64,000 nt of DNA from an uncultured Oscillospiraceae bacterium (GTDB lineage: Bacteria > Bacillota > Clostridia > Oscillospirales > Acutalibacteraceae). The notes under the pieces are model-generated. The model was not told the DNA's origin and made no database searches. It was given only the letters and a program-made list of their open reading frames with translations. A program made the translations under genes and the position numbers. Shown here piece by piece: positions 55,346 through 63,937 of the stretch. Location: positions 12,003-76,002 of the forward strand of contig UQHH01000007.1 in NCBI GenBank assembly GCA_900540865.1, given 5' to 3'. How positions within the stretch are numbered: position 1 is the first letter of the stretch; the number at the start of each line of letters is the position of its first letter.

Positions 55346-55597
55346 ATGAGATTGCGTAAACAGGAACTCGGCACAAGGAATCTCGTGGGCGCCAGGGTAG
55401 AGGCTGCCCGCAAGAAAAAAGGGATGAAGCAGAAGGAGCTTCTGGCGCAGCTTCAGGTCAACGGGGTGGATATGAACGCTTCCGGCCTTTCAAAGCTTGA
55501 AGGGCAAATCCGTTTTGTCACGGATGTGGAGCTTGTTGCGCTTGCCGATATACTTGAGGTATCTGTAGATTTCCTGCTCGGCAGAGCGGAGGAATAA
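55346..55597 (+). CDS. XRE-family helix-turn-helix regulator
   Basis: 83 residues from ATG 55346, GGAG eight bases upstream. A single Cro/CI-type HTH: VGARVEAARKKKGMKQKELLAQLQVNGVDMNASGLSKLEGQIRFVTDVELVALADILEVSVDFLLG. The extra residues in the turn (QVNGVDMNASGLSKLE) are typical of a SinR/Xre subgroup of Clostridia. Targets unknown. It is transcribed toward the MocR gene and ends in a terminator that lies inside that gene. Confidence 0.9.
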   Translation: MRLRKQELGTRNLVGARVEAARKKKGMKQKELLAQLQVNGVDMNASGLSKLEGQIRFVTDVELVALADILEVSVDFLLGRAEE

Positions 55598-55617
55598 AAT
55601 ATATTTATACGTTACGC

Positions 55618-57021
55618 TTATTGCGCATCCCTTCGGGGATGCGTTTTTATTATGTCCGAAATCAAGGCGGCAGCCTCCTCGATTTTGTCTGTCTCAATAC
55701 CGGAAAAGCCCAGCTTGAAGCTGTGCGCGTCCTGCGCACCGTCCGAAATGATTTTTATGCCGCTTTGCAAGAGCCTTTCATGAAATTCCAGCGGCTCGAT
55801 CGCCTGCTTCAGGGTCACCTTGACGGCCAGCGAGGTTTCAAGCAGTTGTATCTGTGTTTCTCCCGGCATATATTTTTTAAGCATAGTAATAAGCTGCGCG
55901 CTTTTTTCGCTGTAACGTAAGCGCTGCCGGCGGAGATGGCGTTCAAGCTGGCCGTCCCCGATATACCGCGCCAGCGCAAGCTGTTCCGTTTTGGAAGCGG
56001 TCTGATTGTAAAATTTCGCGCTCTTTTGAAAGCGTTCAATAAGATTTTGCGGCAAAACGGCATATCCTATTCTTACCGACGGCAGCAAAAGCTTTGAAAA
56101 GGAGCCCAAATAAATTACGCGCTCGCTGTCGTGCCCCTGTAAAGCGGGAATAGGGCGCGTTTTGTAGCGCAGTTCACCGTTGTAGTCGTCTTCAATGATA
56201 ATATGGTTTCCTTCCCGCGCCCATTCAAGCAGCTCGTAGCGACGGTTCATGCGCAGCGATTGCCCCGTTTTAAGAGAACCGGAAGGGTTGACCAGCAAAA
56301 TATCCGCTTTGCTTTCAAGCAGCCGCTTTGGTATAACCCCGTCGCCGTCGCTTTCAACCGTCACGGCCGGAAGCCCGCAATCCCGAAAAACCTGCGCCGC
56401 GTGCCGCGAGCCGTTTGCCTCCATCGCGACCGTCTTACAGCGGTTTCTGAGCAATCCGCAAATCAGATACAAAAGCGGCTGCGTGCCCGCGCCGATTATT
56501 ATCCCGCCTTCATCGGCGACGACGCCGCGCACGCCGTAGCAATAAGACGCCAGCGCGCGCCGCAGCTCCGGTTCGCCCTGCGGGTCGCCGTAGGAATTAA
56601 TCAGGTATTCGCAGTTCAATACGTCCTTGACATATTTGCGCCAGAGCTTCAGGTTTGTCGCGTTTGCGTCCACGCTCCTGCTGCTCAGGTCGTAGCGTAC
56701 CACCTCCGCCTGATTTTTTTTATTAAGTCCGGCGGTCATTTCCGCCCGCGCTTCCTCCTCAAAATGGAGGTGCGGCTGTGCCTGCACGAAAAAACCGCGC
56801 TGGGGCATGTTTTTTATATACCCCTCGACGCAAAGCTGGCCGTAGGCGCTTTCCACCGTCGTTTTGCTCAAGCCGAGGTCCGCGGACAGCCGCCTGATGG
56901 ACGGAAGCCGTTCCCCGTGCCGCAGCGCCCCGCTTTCCACGGACGTTTTGATTTTTTGATAAAGCTGAATATACAAAGGCGTACCGCAATTTTTATCGAG
57001 CGCCAGAAAATCGTAAATCAT
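55618..57021 (-). CDS. MocR-type GntR/aminotransferase transcriptional regulator
   Basis: 467 residues. N-terminal GntR winged helix (PLYIQLYQKIKTSVESGALRHGERLPSIRRLSADLGLSKTTVESAYGQL), then an aminotransferase-like domain with the PLP lysine in YLGSFSKLLLPSVRIGY and VNPSGSLKTGQSLRMNRR. MocR proteins (PdxR, GabR) use PLP to sense vitamin B6 or amino acids. The regulated gene is usually divergent; here that is murD, 166 bases away, which would be unusual, so the target is unclear. Confidence 0.92.
   Translation of the reverse strand: MIYDFLALDKNCGTPLYIQLYQKIKTSVESGALRHGERLPSIRRLSADLGLSKTTVESAYGQLCVEGYIKNMPQRGFFVQAQPHLHFEEEARAEMTAGLNKKNQAEVVRYDLSSRSVDANATNLKLWRKYVKDVLNCEYLINSYGDPQGEPELRRALASYCYGVRGVVADEGGIIIGAGTQPLLYLICGLLRNRCKTVAMEANGSRHAAQVFRDCGLPAVTVESDGDGVIPKRLLESKADILLVNPSGSLKTGQSLRMNRRYELLEWAREGNHIIIEDDYNGELRYKTRPIPALQGHDSERVIYLGSFSKLLLPSVRIGYAVLPQNLIERFQKSAKFYNQTASKTEQLALARYIGDGQLERHLRRQRLRYSEKSAQLITMLKKYMPGETQIQLLETSLAVKVTLKQAIEPLEFHERLLQSGIKIISDGAQDAHSFKLGFSGIETDKIEEAAALISDIIKTHPRRDAQ
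55624..55648 (+). terminator. Terminator of the XRE gene inside the 3' coding end of the MocR gene
   Basis: CGCATCCC (55624-55631), UUCG loop, GGGATGCG (55636-55643), five T. The same bases encode the last residues (HPRRDAQ) of the convergent regulator. Confidence 0.88.
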
Positions 57022-57109
57022 AAGTGATTCCCCCCGTTTGGGATAATTTCATTCTATCATCGCTACCCGCGCTTTTCAACCGCGTTTTATCCTGATACGG
57101 CGTTTGCGG

Positions 57110-57138
57110 TTGATATTTTTTCCAAAAATCAGTATAAT
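57110..57138 (+). promoter_or_regulatory. SigA promoter of the murD operon, with downstream palindrome
   Basis: TTGATA (57110-57115) and TATAAT (57133-57138), 17-base spacer. About 14 bases further, GTATC-AC-GATAC (57152-57163) is a small perfect inverted repeat placed like an operator. Confidence 0.7.
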
Positions 57139-57187
57139 CAGTCGTAGCTAAGTATCACGATACCTATTTTGAAAGGCAGAAGATAAT

Positions 57188-58594
57188 ATGGACAGTAAGG
57201 CCGCGCGTTTTTTAACAAGCTTAAAGGGGAAGAAGGTCGCGCTTTGCGGCATTGGAAAAAGCAATTACCCGCTCATTTCGCTGTTTTCACGCTATGGCGC
57301 GCAGGTGACGGCCTGCGATAAACGCACACGGGAACAGCTCGGGGAAGCGGCGCAGCAGGCGCAGGACGCAGGCGCGGCTTTAAGCCTTGGGGAAGATTAT
57401 TTGAAAAACCTCGACGCCGATATTCTTTTCCGCACGCCCGGCATGCGCTTTTATATGGAGGAGCTGGTGCGCTTTCGTGAGCGCGGCGTGGCGGTTACGT
57501 CTGAGATGGAGGTTTTCTTTGATTTGTGCCCGTGTAAAACCATCGCCGTGACGGGCAGCGACGGTAAAACGACTACAACCTCGATTATCGCGGAGCTTTT
57601 AAAGGCCGCGGGCAAAACCGTTTATCTGGGCGGCAACATCGGCAAACCGCTTTTGCCGGAAATCGAAGAAATAAAAGATACGGACATAGCCGTTGTAGAG
57701 CTGTCGAGCTTCCAGTTGATTTCCATGCGCCAAAGCCCGGACATAGCCGTTGTCACAAACTTAGCGCCGAACCATCTCGACATTCACAAGGATATGCAGG
57801 AGTATATCTGCGCGAAAAAGAACATCGTACTGCACCAAGGCGCGTTTTCCCGCGCGGTGCTCAATATGGATAACGAAATGACTAAGGGCTTTGCTGAGGA
57901 CTGCCGCGGCGTCGTTTACGGCTTTAGCCGAAAGCAGGCGCTCAAAAACGGATGCTATACGGAAAAAGACGGCAGTATTATGATGGCGGTAAACGGAAAT
58001 GCTAAAAAGGTGATGGATATTTCCGACATCAAAATCCCCGGCATGCACAATGTGGAAAATTACTTAGCCGCGATTGCGGCGATATGGGGAATGGCCGATG
58101 CGGATACCATACGCCGTGTTGCGCGGGACTTCGGCGGCGTGGAGCACCGCGCGGAATTTGTCCGCGCGCTTGACGGCGTGAAATATTATAACGACTCGAT
58201 TGCCTCCAGCCCCACGCGCACGGCCTGCGGAACGCTCTCGCTTTACGATGAAAAAATAATTCTCATCGCGGGCGGGTACGATAAAATGATTCCCTACGGA
58301 CCGCTCGGCCCCGTCATCAATGAAAAGGTAAAGCTGCTCATTTTAATGGGAGCAACGGCTGGAAAGATAGAAGAAGCGGTCAAAAACGCGGAAAACTACA
58401 AATGCGGGCATCCCGTAATAATACGGGTGGAGAATATGGAGCAGGCGGTACAGGCCGCATATGAAAACGCGGCAAACGGCGATGTTGTTTCGCTGTCCCC
58501 CGCAAGCGCAAGCTTTGATTTGTACCCGAATTTTGACTTAAGAGGCAAGCATTTTAAAGAGCTGGTTCATAAATTAATAGCAAAAGAAGGATGA
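57188..58594 (+). CDS. murD: UDP-N-acetylmuramoylalanine-D-glutamate ligase
   Basis: Adds D-Glu to UDP-MurNAc-L-Ala in cell-wall precursor synthesis, cytosolic. 468 residues. N-terminal Rossmann VALCGIGKSNYPLI, ATP loop TGSDGKTTTTSIIAELL, GGNIGKPLL, ELSSFQL, APNHLDIHKDMQEY, GMHNVENYLAAIAA and HRAEFVRALDGVKYYNDSIASSP, AGGYDK: all typical of MurD. First gene of an operon of uncommon make-up, since the other mur/fts genes are not here. Confidence 0.95.
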   Translation: MDSKAARFLTSLKGKKVALCGIGKSNYPLISLFSRYGAQVTACDKRTREQLGEAAQQAQDAGAALSLGEDYLKNLDADILFRTPGMRFYMEELVRFRERGVAVTSEMEVFFDLCPCKTIAVTGSDGKTTTTSIIAELLKAAGKTVYLGGNIGKPLLPEIEEIKDTDIAVVELSSFQLISMRQSPDIAVVTNLAPNHLDIHKDMQEYICAKKNIVLHQGAFSRAVLNMDNEMTKGFAEDCRGVVYGFSRKQALKNGCYTEKDGSIMMAVNGNAKKVMDISDIKIPGMHNVENYLAAIAAIWGMADADTIRRVARDFGGVEHRAEFVRALDGVKYYNDSIASSPTRTACGTLSLYDEKIILIAGGYDKMIPYGPLGPVINEKVKLLILMGATAGKIEEAVKNAENYKCGHPVIIRVENMEQAVQAAYENAANGDVVSLSPASASFDLYPNFDLRGKHFKELVHKLIAKEG

Positions 58595-59616
58595 AGCAAT
58601 TGAAGGAACTGTTGTTTTCCCTGTGTACGGCGCGCGGCGTTTCCGGAACGGAGCACGCGGCGGCCGGCATTGCCGGGGAGTACCTGGGCAGATACGCGCA
58701 GGTGGAAGAGGATATAAACGGAAACCTGTTTGGTGTGATGGGAGATAAGAACGCTTCCTTCCATATCCTGCTGGACGCGCACCTGGACCAAATCGGCCTG
58801 ATTGTCACGGACATCGACAGCAAGGGCTTTATAAAAGCGGAGCCGTGCGGCGGAATCGACCGGCGCGTTTTGCAGGGCAGCTTGTTTTACGTGCTGGGCA
58901 AGGAAGAGGTGCCGTGCGTCTGCGGCTGTATGCCGCCGCATCTGAGCGACGGCGGGGAGGACAAGCCCATTGCGGCGGACGCCTTGTGGTTCGACACGGG
59001 ACTGACCGCCGAAAAGGTGAAGGAGCGTGTATCCCTTGGCGACCGCATTGTATTCGACAGCGAGCCAAAGGAGCTGCTCGGCACGCGCGTTTCCTGCGCC
59101 GCGCTCGACAACCGCGCGGGTGCTGCCGTTATGCTGCGCTGTGCCGAAAAGCTCAGCCGGGAAACGCTCCGGTGTAAAGTGACCGTGGCGCTGACCGCGC
59201 AGGAGGAAATCAGCGGCAGCGGAGCGCGCACCGCCGCGTTTGCGGCATACCCGAACGAGGCGATTGCCGTAGACGTCAGCTTTGCGCGGCAAAGCGGCGT
59301 AACCGCGGAAAAGAGCGGCGCGATGGGCAAGGGCGGCATGATAGCAATCGCCCCGACGATTTCAGGCGAGATGTCGAAAAAGCTCATCGCGATAGCAAAC
59401 GAAAAAAATATTCCGCACCAGCTCGAGGTAATGGGGGCCGCCACGGGAACGAACGCGGACTATATCTCCTGCGCGCGCGGCGGCGTAAAAACGGCGCTCA
59501 TCTCTATCCCGCAGCGCAGTATGCATACGCAGGCGGAGGTCGTCGATTTAAACGATATTGAAGCCGTGGCCGATTTAATCTGCGCCTATGTGCTGGAAAG
59601 GAGCGCGTCGCTATGA
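58591..59616 (+). CDS. M42-family metallo-aminopeptidase (first paralogue)
   Basis: 341 residues, overlapping the end of murD by four bases. Metal and catalytic residues: LDAHLDQIGL (His, Asp), ALDNRAGAAV (bridging Asp), TAQEEISGSG (catalytic Glu and metal Glu), VDVSFARQ, and IPQRSMHTQAEVV (His). These enzymes form large hollow cytosolic tetrahedra that trim peptides. It also fits cellulase-M-like or deblocking aminopeptidase names. The AHLDQ differs from the common AHMDE. Confidence 0.9.
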   Translation: MKQLKELLFSLCTARGVSGTEHAAAGIAGEYLGRYAQVEEDINGNLFGVMGDKNASFHILLDAHLDQIGLIVTDIDSKGFIKAEPCGGIDRRVLQGSLFYVLGKEEVPCVCGCMPPHLSDGGEDKPIAADALWFDTGLTAEKVKERVSLGDRIVFDSEPKELLGTRVSCAALDNRAGAAVMLRCAEKLSRETLRCKVTVALTAQEEISGSGARTAAFAAYPNEAIAVDVSFARQSGVTAEKSGAMGKGGMIAIAPTISGEMSKKLIAIANEKNIPHQLEVMGAATGTNADYISCARGGVKTALISIPQRSMHTQAEVVDLNDIEAVADLICAYVLERSASL

Positions 59617-60647
59617 TGGATATGGCACTTTTGGAAAAGCTCTGCCGCGCAAACGGCGTCTCAGGCGACGAGGGCCGTGTGCGTGAAATCATACTGTCTG
59701 AAATCAAGGGCTGCGCCGACAGCGTGACAGTCGACGGCATGGGCAATGTGCTCGCGTTTAAAAAGGGCAAAAGCCCGGCTAAGACGAAGCTGCTTTTGAG
59801 CGCCCACATGGACGAGGTCGGCTTTATCGTGACCGATATTACACGCGACGGCATGCTGAGCGTGGAGCCGGTCGGCGGCATCGACCGCAGGGTCGTCTGC
59901 GGCAAGCCGGTTACAGTTGGCCCGCGTGCGGTCAAGGGCGTGTTCGGCATCAAGCCCATCCATTTGCTCAAGCCGGACGAAAAGGATAAAATGCCGCCGA
60001 TGGATAAAATTTATATCGATATCGGCGCGGAAAGTAAAGAACAGGCGGAGCAGTTTATTAATATCGGCGATTATGCCGCGTTCGACAGCCCGTTTATCTG
60101 TAAGGAAGGCCGGATTATCTCAAAGGCGCTCGACGACAGGGCCGGCTGCCTTGTTTTAATCGAGATTATGAAAACCGAGCTGCAGTACGATATGTATTTT
60201 TCGTTCGTCGTACAGGAGGAGGTCGGCCTGCGCGGGGCAAAAGCCGCGGCGTATACGCTCGACCCGGAGGCAGCAATCGTCGTGGAAACGACGACGGCAG
60301 CCGACGCGGCGGGCGTGGAGGAGCAAAAACAGGTCTGCCGCCTAAGGGAAGGCGCGGTGATTTCCTTTATGGACAAGCGCACGATTTACGACAGCGAATA
60401 TTATAAGCTTGCGCTTGTGACCGGCAGGGAGGCCGGCGTAAAAACACAGCCCAAGCAGGCGGTAGCAGGCGGCAACGACGCGGGCGCTATCCATTGCTCG
60501 CGCGGCGGCGTGCGAACCGCCGCGGTATCCCTGCCGTGCCGGTACCTGCACAGCGCCTGCACGGTCGCGGCGCAGGAGGATTTGGACGCGGTATATGTTA
60601 CGGTGTTAGGCACGGCGGAGAAAATCGCCGGGGGAAATGTAAAGTGA
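59613..60647 (+). CDS. M42-family metallo-aminopeptidase (second paralogue)
   Basis: 344 residues, start ATG 59613 overlapping the previous stop. Motifs: LSAHMDEVGFIV, ALDDRAGCLV, VVQEEVGLRGA, VVETTTAADA, and PCRYLHSACTV. Same fold as the preceding gene but only moderate similarity, so an old duplication. The tandem pair could form hetero-oligomers, as known for some M42 peptidases. Confidence 0.93.
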   Translation: MMDMALLEKLCRANGVSGDEGRVREIILSEIKGCADSVTVDGMGNVLAFKKGKSPAKTKLLLSAHMDEVGFIVTDITRDGMLSVEPVGGIDRRVVCGKPVTVGPRAVKGVFGIKPIHLLKPDEKDKMPPMDKIYIDIGAESKEQAEQFINIGDYAAFDSPFICKEGRIISKALDDRAGCLVLIEIMKTELQYDMYFSFVVQEEVGLRGAKAAAYTLDPEAAIVVETTTAADAAGVEEQKQVCRLREGAVISFMDKRTIYDSEYYKLALVTGREAGVKTQPKQAVAGGNDAGAIHCSRGGVRTAAVSLPCRYLHSACTVAAQEDLDAVYVTVLGTAEKIAGGNVK

Positions 60648-61420
60648 TTCACGCGGCGGGCGGCAGCTTTGAAGGGCGGCTCATAAGCCGGCAAGGACAA
60701 ACACCTAACCCGTATAATACGCGCATTCTGTCTCTTTTTCAGGCGTATCAGGGTACAAGCCTCTGCGAATTCTGGATACAGGAAACGGGCGGCAGGGCTG
60801 CGGCTTTTCTTTCGAGCTATGCGGGTAACGCCGTAATCGACATTTGCCCCGCAGCGGATGAGGAAGAGCTTTGCGGATTTCTCGAAATGGCCGGCTTTCA
60901 CAGCGTCCTTTATGACGGCGCGTTTGATTTAAAGCCCCGGGCGGTTTCCGCCGCCGGAGGCAAAACCATGCGTTTTGTAAAAAACGGCGCTTTACAGCCC
61001 AGGCCCGCTTTACAGCCTGAGACTGTGGCTCCCGGCTTCCGGGAGCTGCATAATTTACTGAAGGCTTGCGCGGGAACGGGCTTTCAGCCGCCGGACTATG
61101 AATCCTTTTTTCTCGATATGTCCCATATGACGCGCCACGGATGCGCGGATATTTTGGCACTGCGCGGCGGCGGGGAGCTTGCGTCGTGCGCTTTGAGCCT
61201 TTACCAGTGCGAAAACGCGGCGGTGCTCGGCGGCGTGTGCTGCGCGCCGGATAAGCGGCGCAGGGGGTTCGGCTCCCGGACGGTTATGCTGCTGGTTGAC
61301 AGGCTTCAAGCGCAGGGCAGGTCGAATTTGTTCCTGCATTGTTCTTCGCGGGAAACCGAGCGTTTTTATGAACAGCTCGGCTTTCAAGCCTGCGGGAGCT
61401 GGCGGGAGCATACGCGTTAA
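60644..61420 (+). CDS. GNAT-domain acetyltransferase
   Basis: 258 residues from GTG 60644, overlapping the previous stop and preceded by GGGGGAAA. The N-terminal half has no motif I recognise; the C-terminal half has the acetyl-CoA motif GGVCCAPDKRRRGFGSRTVMLLVDRL and LHCSSRETERFYEQLGFQACG. Substrate unknown; coupling to peptidases hints at a role on amino acids or peptides, but that is speculation. Confidence 0.85.
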   Translation: MIHAAGGSFEGRLISRQGQTPNPYNTRILSLFQAYQGTSLCEFWIQETGGRAAAFLSSYAGNAVIDICPAADEEELCGFLEMAGFHSVLYDGAFDLKPRAVSAAGGKTMRFVKNGALQPRPALQPETVAPGFRELHNLLKACAGTGFQPPDYESFFLDMSHMTRHGCADILALRGGGELASCALSLYQCENAAVLGGVCCAPDKRRRGFGSRTVMLLVDRLQAQGRSNLFLHCSSRETERFYEQLGFQACGSWREHTR

Positions 61421-61452
61421 TATAGAAAAATACATAGAATCAGGGGAAAGCC

Positions 61453-62724
61453 ATGCGTACACAGTTTTTTCAGTTCGACAAAAAAATAACGGACGCGGCG
61501 GACAGGGCGATGGAGCTTTGCGCGCCGCAGCTGAAATATACAGAGGAAATACAGGAATACCACCAGCAGAAAATGCTGTATGCGTTTCAGAAGGCGGGCG
61601 TGAGCGAAAGCCATTTCGTTTCCTCCACCGGCTACGGCTACGGCGACCGCGGGCGCGACGCGCTCGACGACGTTTTTGCTGCGGTATTTGACGCCGAGGA
61701 CGCGCTGGTGCGCCATAATTTTGTAAGCGGCACGCACGCGCTTACCGTTGCGCTTTTTGGTGTGCTGCGCCCGGGCGACAAGATGGTGTGCGTAACGGGG
61801 ACGCCGTACGATACCCTGCTCGGCGTCATCGGCATCGGGGAAGAAGCGGGATGTAACAGCGGCACGCTCAGGGATTTCGGCATCGAATACAGCCAGATTG
61901 ATTTAAAGCCGGACGGCACGGTCGATTTTGACGCGATGGAGAGCATCACGCCCGATACGAAAATGGTTTATATCCAGCGTTCGCGCGGCTACAGCCTGCG
62001 CCCGTCGCTCCATATCGGGGAAATCAGGCGGATAGCGCGCAGGGCGAGGGAGCTCGCGCCGGATTGTATTGTGATGCTTGACAACTGCTACGGCGAATTC
62101 ATTGAAAAAGAGGAGCCGCTTGCAAACGGCGTCGATTTGATGGCGGGCTCGCTCATTAAAAATCCGGGCGGCGGAATCGCGCCGACCGGAGGCTATATCG
62201 CCGGGAAAAAAGAGCTCGTGGAGCAGTGCGCCTGCCGCCTGACCACGCCCTCCACCGGAAAGGAAATCGGCGCAACGCTCGGCAACAACCGCGAGCTGTT
62301 CATGGGCGCGTTCAGCGCGCCGCACGTGACGGGCGAGGCGGTCAAGACGGCGATTTTCGCCTCAGCGCTTTTTGAAATACTCGGCTTTGAGGTTTCCCCG
62401 CGCTACTGCGACGAACGCGCCGACATCATACAGGTGCTGAAGCTCAAAACAAGCGAAGCGCTCACGGCGTTCTGCCGCGGGATACAAAAGGGCGCGCCGG
62501 TCGATTCCTTCGTTGTGCCTGAGCCGTGGGACATGCCCGGCTACGACAGCAAGGTTATCATGGCAGCGGGCGCGTTCACGCTCGGCGCCTCCATCGAACT
62601 TTCGGCGGACGCGCCCTTGCGCGAGCCATACGCCGCCTGGATGCAGGGCGCGCTCAACTTCCACAGCGGTAAGCTCGGGGCGATGCTCGCGGCGCAATCG
62701 ATGCTGGAAAACGGCCAGCTTTGA
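61453..62724 (+). CDS. Methionine gamma-lyase-like PLP enzyme (aluminium-resistance family)
   Basis: 423 residues. PLP-fold type I with the lysine in GSLIKNPGGGIAPTGGYI, and the family hallmark SSTGYGYGDRGRDALDDVFAAVF, RHNFVSGTHALTVALFGVLRPGD and MLDNCYGEF. Members are annotated aluminium resistance protein or methionine gamma-lyase family; the true reaction is mostly untested. Lies 32 bases after the GNAT gene, so in the same operon. Confidence 0.9.
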   Translation: MRTQFFQFDKKITDAADRAMELCAPQLKYTEEIQEYHQQKMLYAFQKAGVSESHFVSSTGYGYGDRGRDALDDVFAAVFDAEDALVRHNFVSGTHALTVALFGVLRPGDKMVCVTGTPYDTLLGVIGIGEEAGCNSGTLRDFGIEYSQIDLKPDGTVDFDAMESITPDTKMVYIQRSRGYSLRPSLHIGEIRRIARRARELAPDCIVMLDNCYGEFIEKEEPLANGVDLMAGSLIKNPGGGIAPTGGYIAGKKELVEQCACRLTTPSTGKEIGATLGNNRELFMGAFSAPHVTGEAVKTAIFASALFEILGFEVSPRYCDERADIIQVLKLKTSEALTAFCRGIQKGAPVDSFVVPEPWDMPGYDSKVIMAAGAFTLGASIELSADAPLREPYAAWMQGALNFHSGKLGAMLAAQSMLENGQL

Positions 62725-62767
62725 AACGGCCCGCCGGTATAAATAACCAGAAGAAAGGGAGATTCAA

Positions 62768-63250
62768 ATGGCAATAGATAAGGTACGCGCGTATTTTGAA
62801 ACGCTCGGTATAGCGGACAGGATTATGGAGTTCGATACATCGAGCGCCACGGTAGAGCTTGCGGCGCAGGCCGCGGGCTGTGAACCTGAGCGCATCGCGA
62901 AAACGCTCTCATTCATAGTGGACGGTAAGCCTGTCCTGATAGTGGCAGCGGGCGACGCGAAGGTGGACAACCGCAAGTATAAAGACATGTTCCACACGAA
63001 AGCGAAAATGCTCACGCCCGAAGAGGCCGAAGCGCTTGTCGGCCACGCGGTCGGCGGCGTCTGCCCGTTTGCGGTAAACGAAGGCGTTGCCGTATATCTC
63101 GACGAGTCGCTTAAACGCTTTTCGACTGTATTTCCCGCGTGCGGCAGCTCGAACAGCGCGGTAGAGCTTTCTATTGCGGAGCTGCAGCGGTATTCTTCCG
63201 GCTTTTCCATGTGGTGCGACGTCTGCAAGGGCTGGCAGGCGGCGGACTGA
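62768..63250 (+). CDS. YbaK/EbsC-family aminoacyl-tRNA deacylase
   Basis: 160 residues. EFDTSSATVELAAQAAGCEPERIAKTLSFIVDGKPVLIVAAGDAKVDNRKYK is the core of the YbaK/prolyl-tRNA editing family, with the conserved Lys in AKTLSF and a GGVCPFAV loop. Clears mischarged tRNA, classically Cys-tRNA(Pro). Here the exact specificity is unknown. Last gene of the operon; a terminator follows at 63283. Confidence 0.93.
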   Translation: MAIDKVRAYFETLGIADRIMEFDTSSATVELAAQAAGCEPERIAKTLSFIVDGKPVLIVAAGDAKVDNRKYKDMFHTKAKMLTPEEAEALVGHAVGGVCPFAVNEGVAVYLDESLKRFSTVFPACGSSNSAVELSIAELQRYSSGFSMWCDVCKGWQAAD

Positions 63251-63282
63251 CGGCTTTCATTATTTACATATGTTTATCAAAA

Positions 63283-63317
63283 GAGGGAAACCATTTCGCT
63301 GGTTTCCCTCTCCTTTT
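63283..63317 (+). terminator. Terminator after the YbaK-family gene
   Basis: Eleven-bp perfect stem (63283-63293 with 63300-63310), six-base loop, then TCCTTTTT. It resembles the first hairpin of repeat copy 1 (16903-16938), so it may be part of the repeat itself. Confidence 0.8.
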
Positions 63318-63630
63318 TGAAGCTTTCTGCTTCTTGATTTTCTTCATAAACTATCTTTTTCAAAAGGAAGAAACCGTATTCGCCGGTTTCCTCCTTTTGG
63401 AATCCTCTTTCCGGCGACTTAAGGGAACCTGAAGAGTTCCCTTAAGAATCCTTCGGGGCTGCTGTAGAAGCTGTGGTCGCTCCTCGTTTGATGTGGTGGT
63501 TGTAGAAGAGATAGTACGGGACGTTTCAGCGCCGCGCCTTCGCGCGGAATACTTCGTTGGATTGGTACTTTCTTTGTGTACGGAACTACGTTTGTGTGGT
63601 ACTACATTTTTTGTTTTAGACGAGATTTTC
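63318..63630. repeat. Dispersed hairpin-rich element, copy 2
   Basis: Aligns with 16936-17111 over 63396-63571 without net gaps and with about 80 % identity by eye, including the exact 11-bp hairpin at 63418-63446 and the CCGCGC/GCGCGG hairpin. Upstream, 63320-63360 resembles the left end of copy 1 (GCTTCTTG, TTCTTCATAAA). The right terminal repeat of copy 1 is not found here, so this copy may be truncated. No gene. Confidence 0.7.
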
Positions 63631-63669
63631 CATTTTTTGTGAGCGTTTTTCAAGTTTTCGCCAGATTTA

Positions 63670-63699
63670 AGCACACATTAAGTATACTATAGGTGTGCT
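63670..63699 (+). promoter_or_regulatory. Promoter/operator of the ribbon-helix-helix gene
   Basis: AGCACAC (63670-63676) and its complement GTGTGCT (63693-63699) flank a TATACT -10-like box (63683-63688). The arrangement fits autorepression by the small regulator encoded just downstream. Confidence 0.6.
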
Positions 63700-63717
63700 C
63701 AAAAGCGAGGTGAGGGA

Positions 63718-63894
63718 ATGAGCAAAAAAATGGGCCGACCAAAGTCTGAAAATCCCATTAATATCAGAACCAGCGTCCGTTTGGATGCGATTACTGATAA
63801 ACGGCTGATTGCGTATTGTGAGGAAAACCATACTACAAAAGGAGAAGCAATCCGCAAGGGAATCAAGCTGCTGTTGGACAACGCCCAAAAATAA
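63718..63894 (+). CDS. Small ribbon-helix-helix (CopG-like) DNA-binding protein
   Basis: 58 residues, too short for many gene finders. MSKKMGRPKSENPINIRTSV opens like RHH proteins of mobile elements, with the beta strand NIRTSVRLDA, then helix KRLIAYCEENH, turn TTKG and helix EAIRKGIKLLLDN. GAGGTGAGG lies just upstream of ATG 63718. Proteins of this type are common on integrative elements and plasmids, often autoregulated; the neighbour beyond the window would tell more. Confidence 0.82.
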   Translation: MSKKMGRPKSENPINIRTSVRLDAITDKRLIAYCEENHTTKGEAIRKGIKLLLDNAQK

Positions 63895-63902
63895 AAAACG
63901 GA

Positions 63903-63937
63903 GAAGCGGTTCTCTCTCGCAAAGAACAAACCGCTTC
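63903..63937. terminator. Hairpin after the ribbon-helix-helix gene
   Basis: GAAGCGGTT (63903-63911) pairs with AACCGCTTC (63929-63937). The T-run is on the minus-strand side, so it may end a minus-strand transcript entering from beyond the window. Confidence 0.55.
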
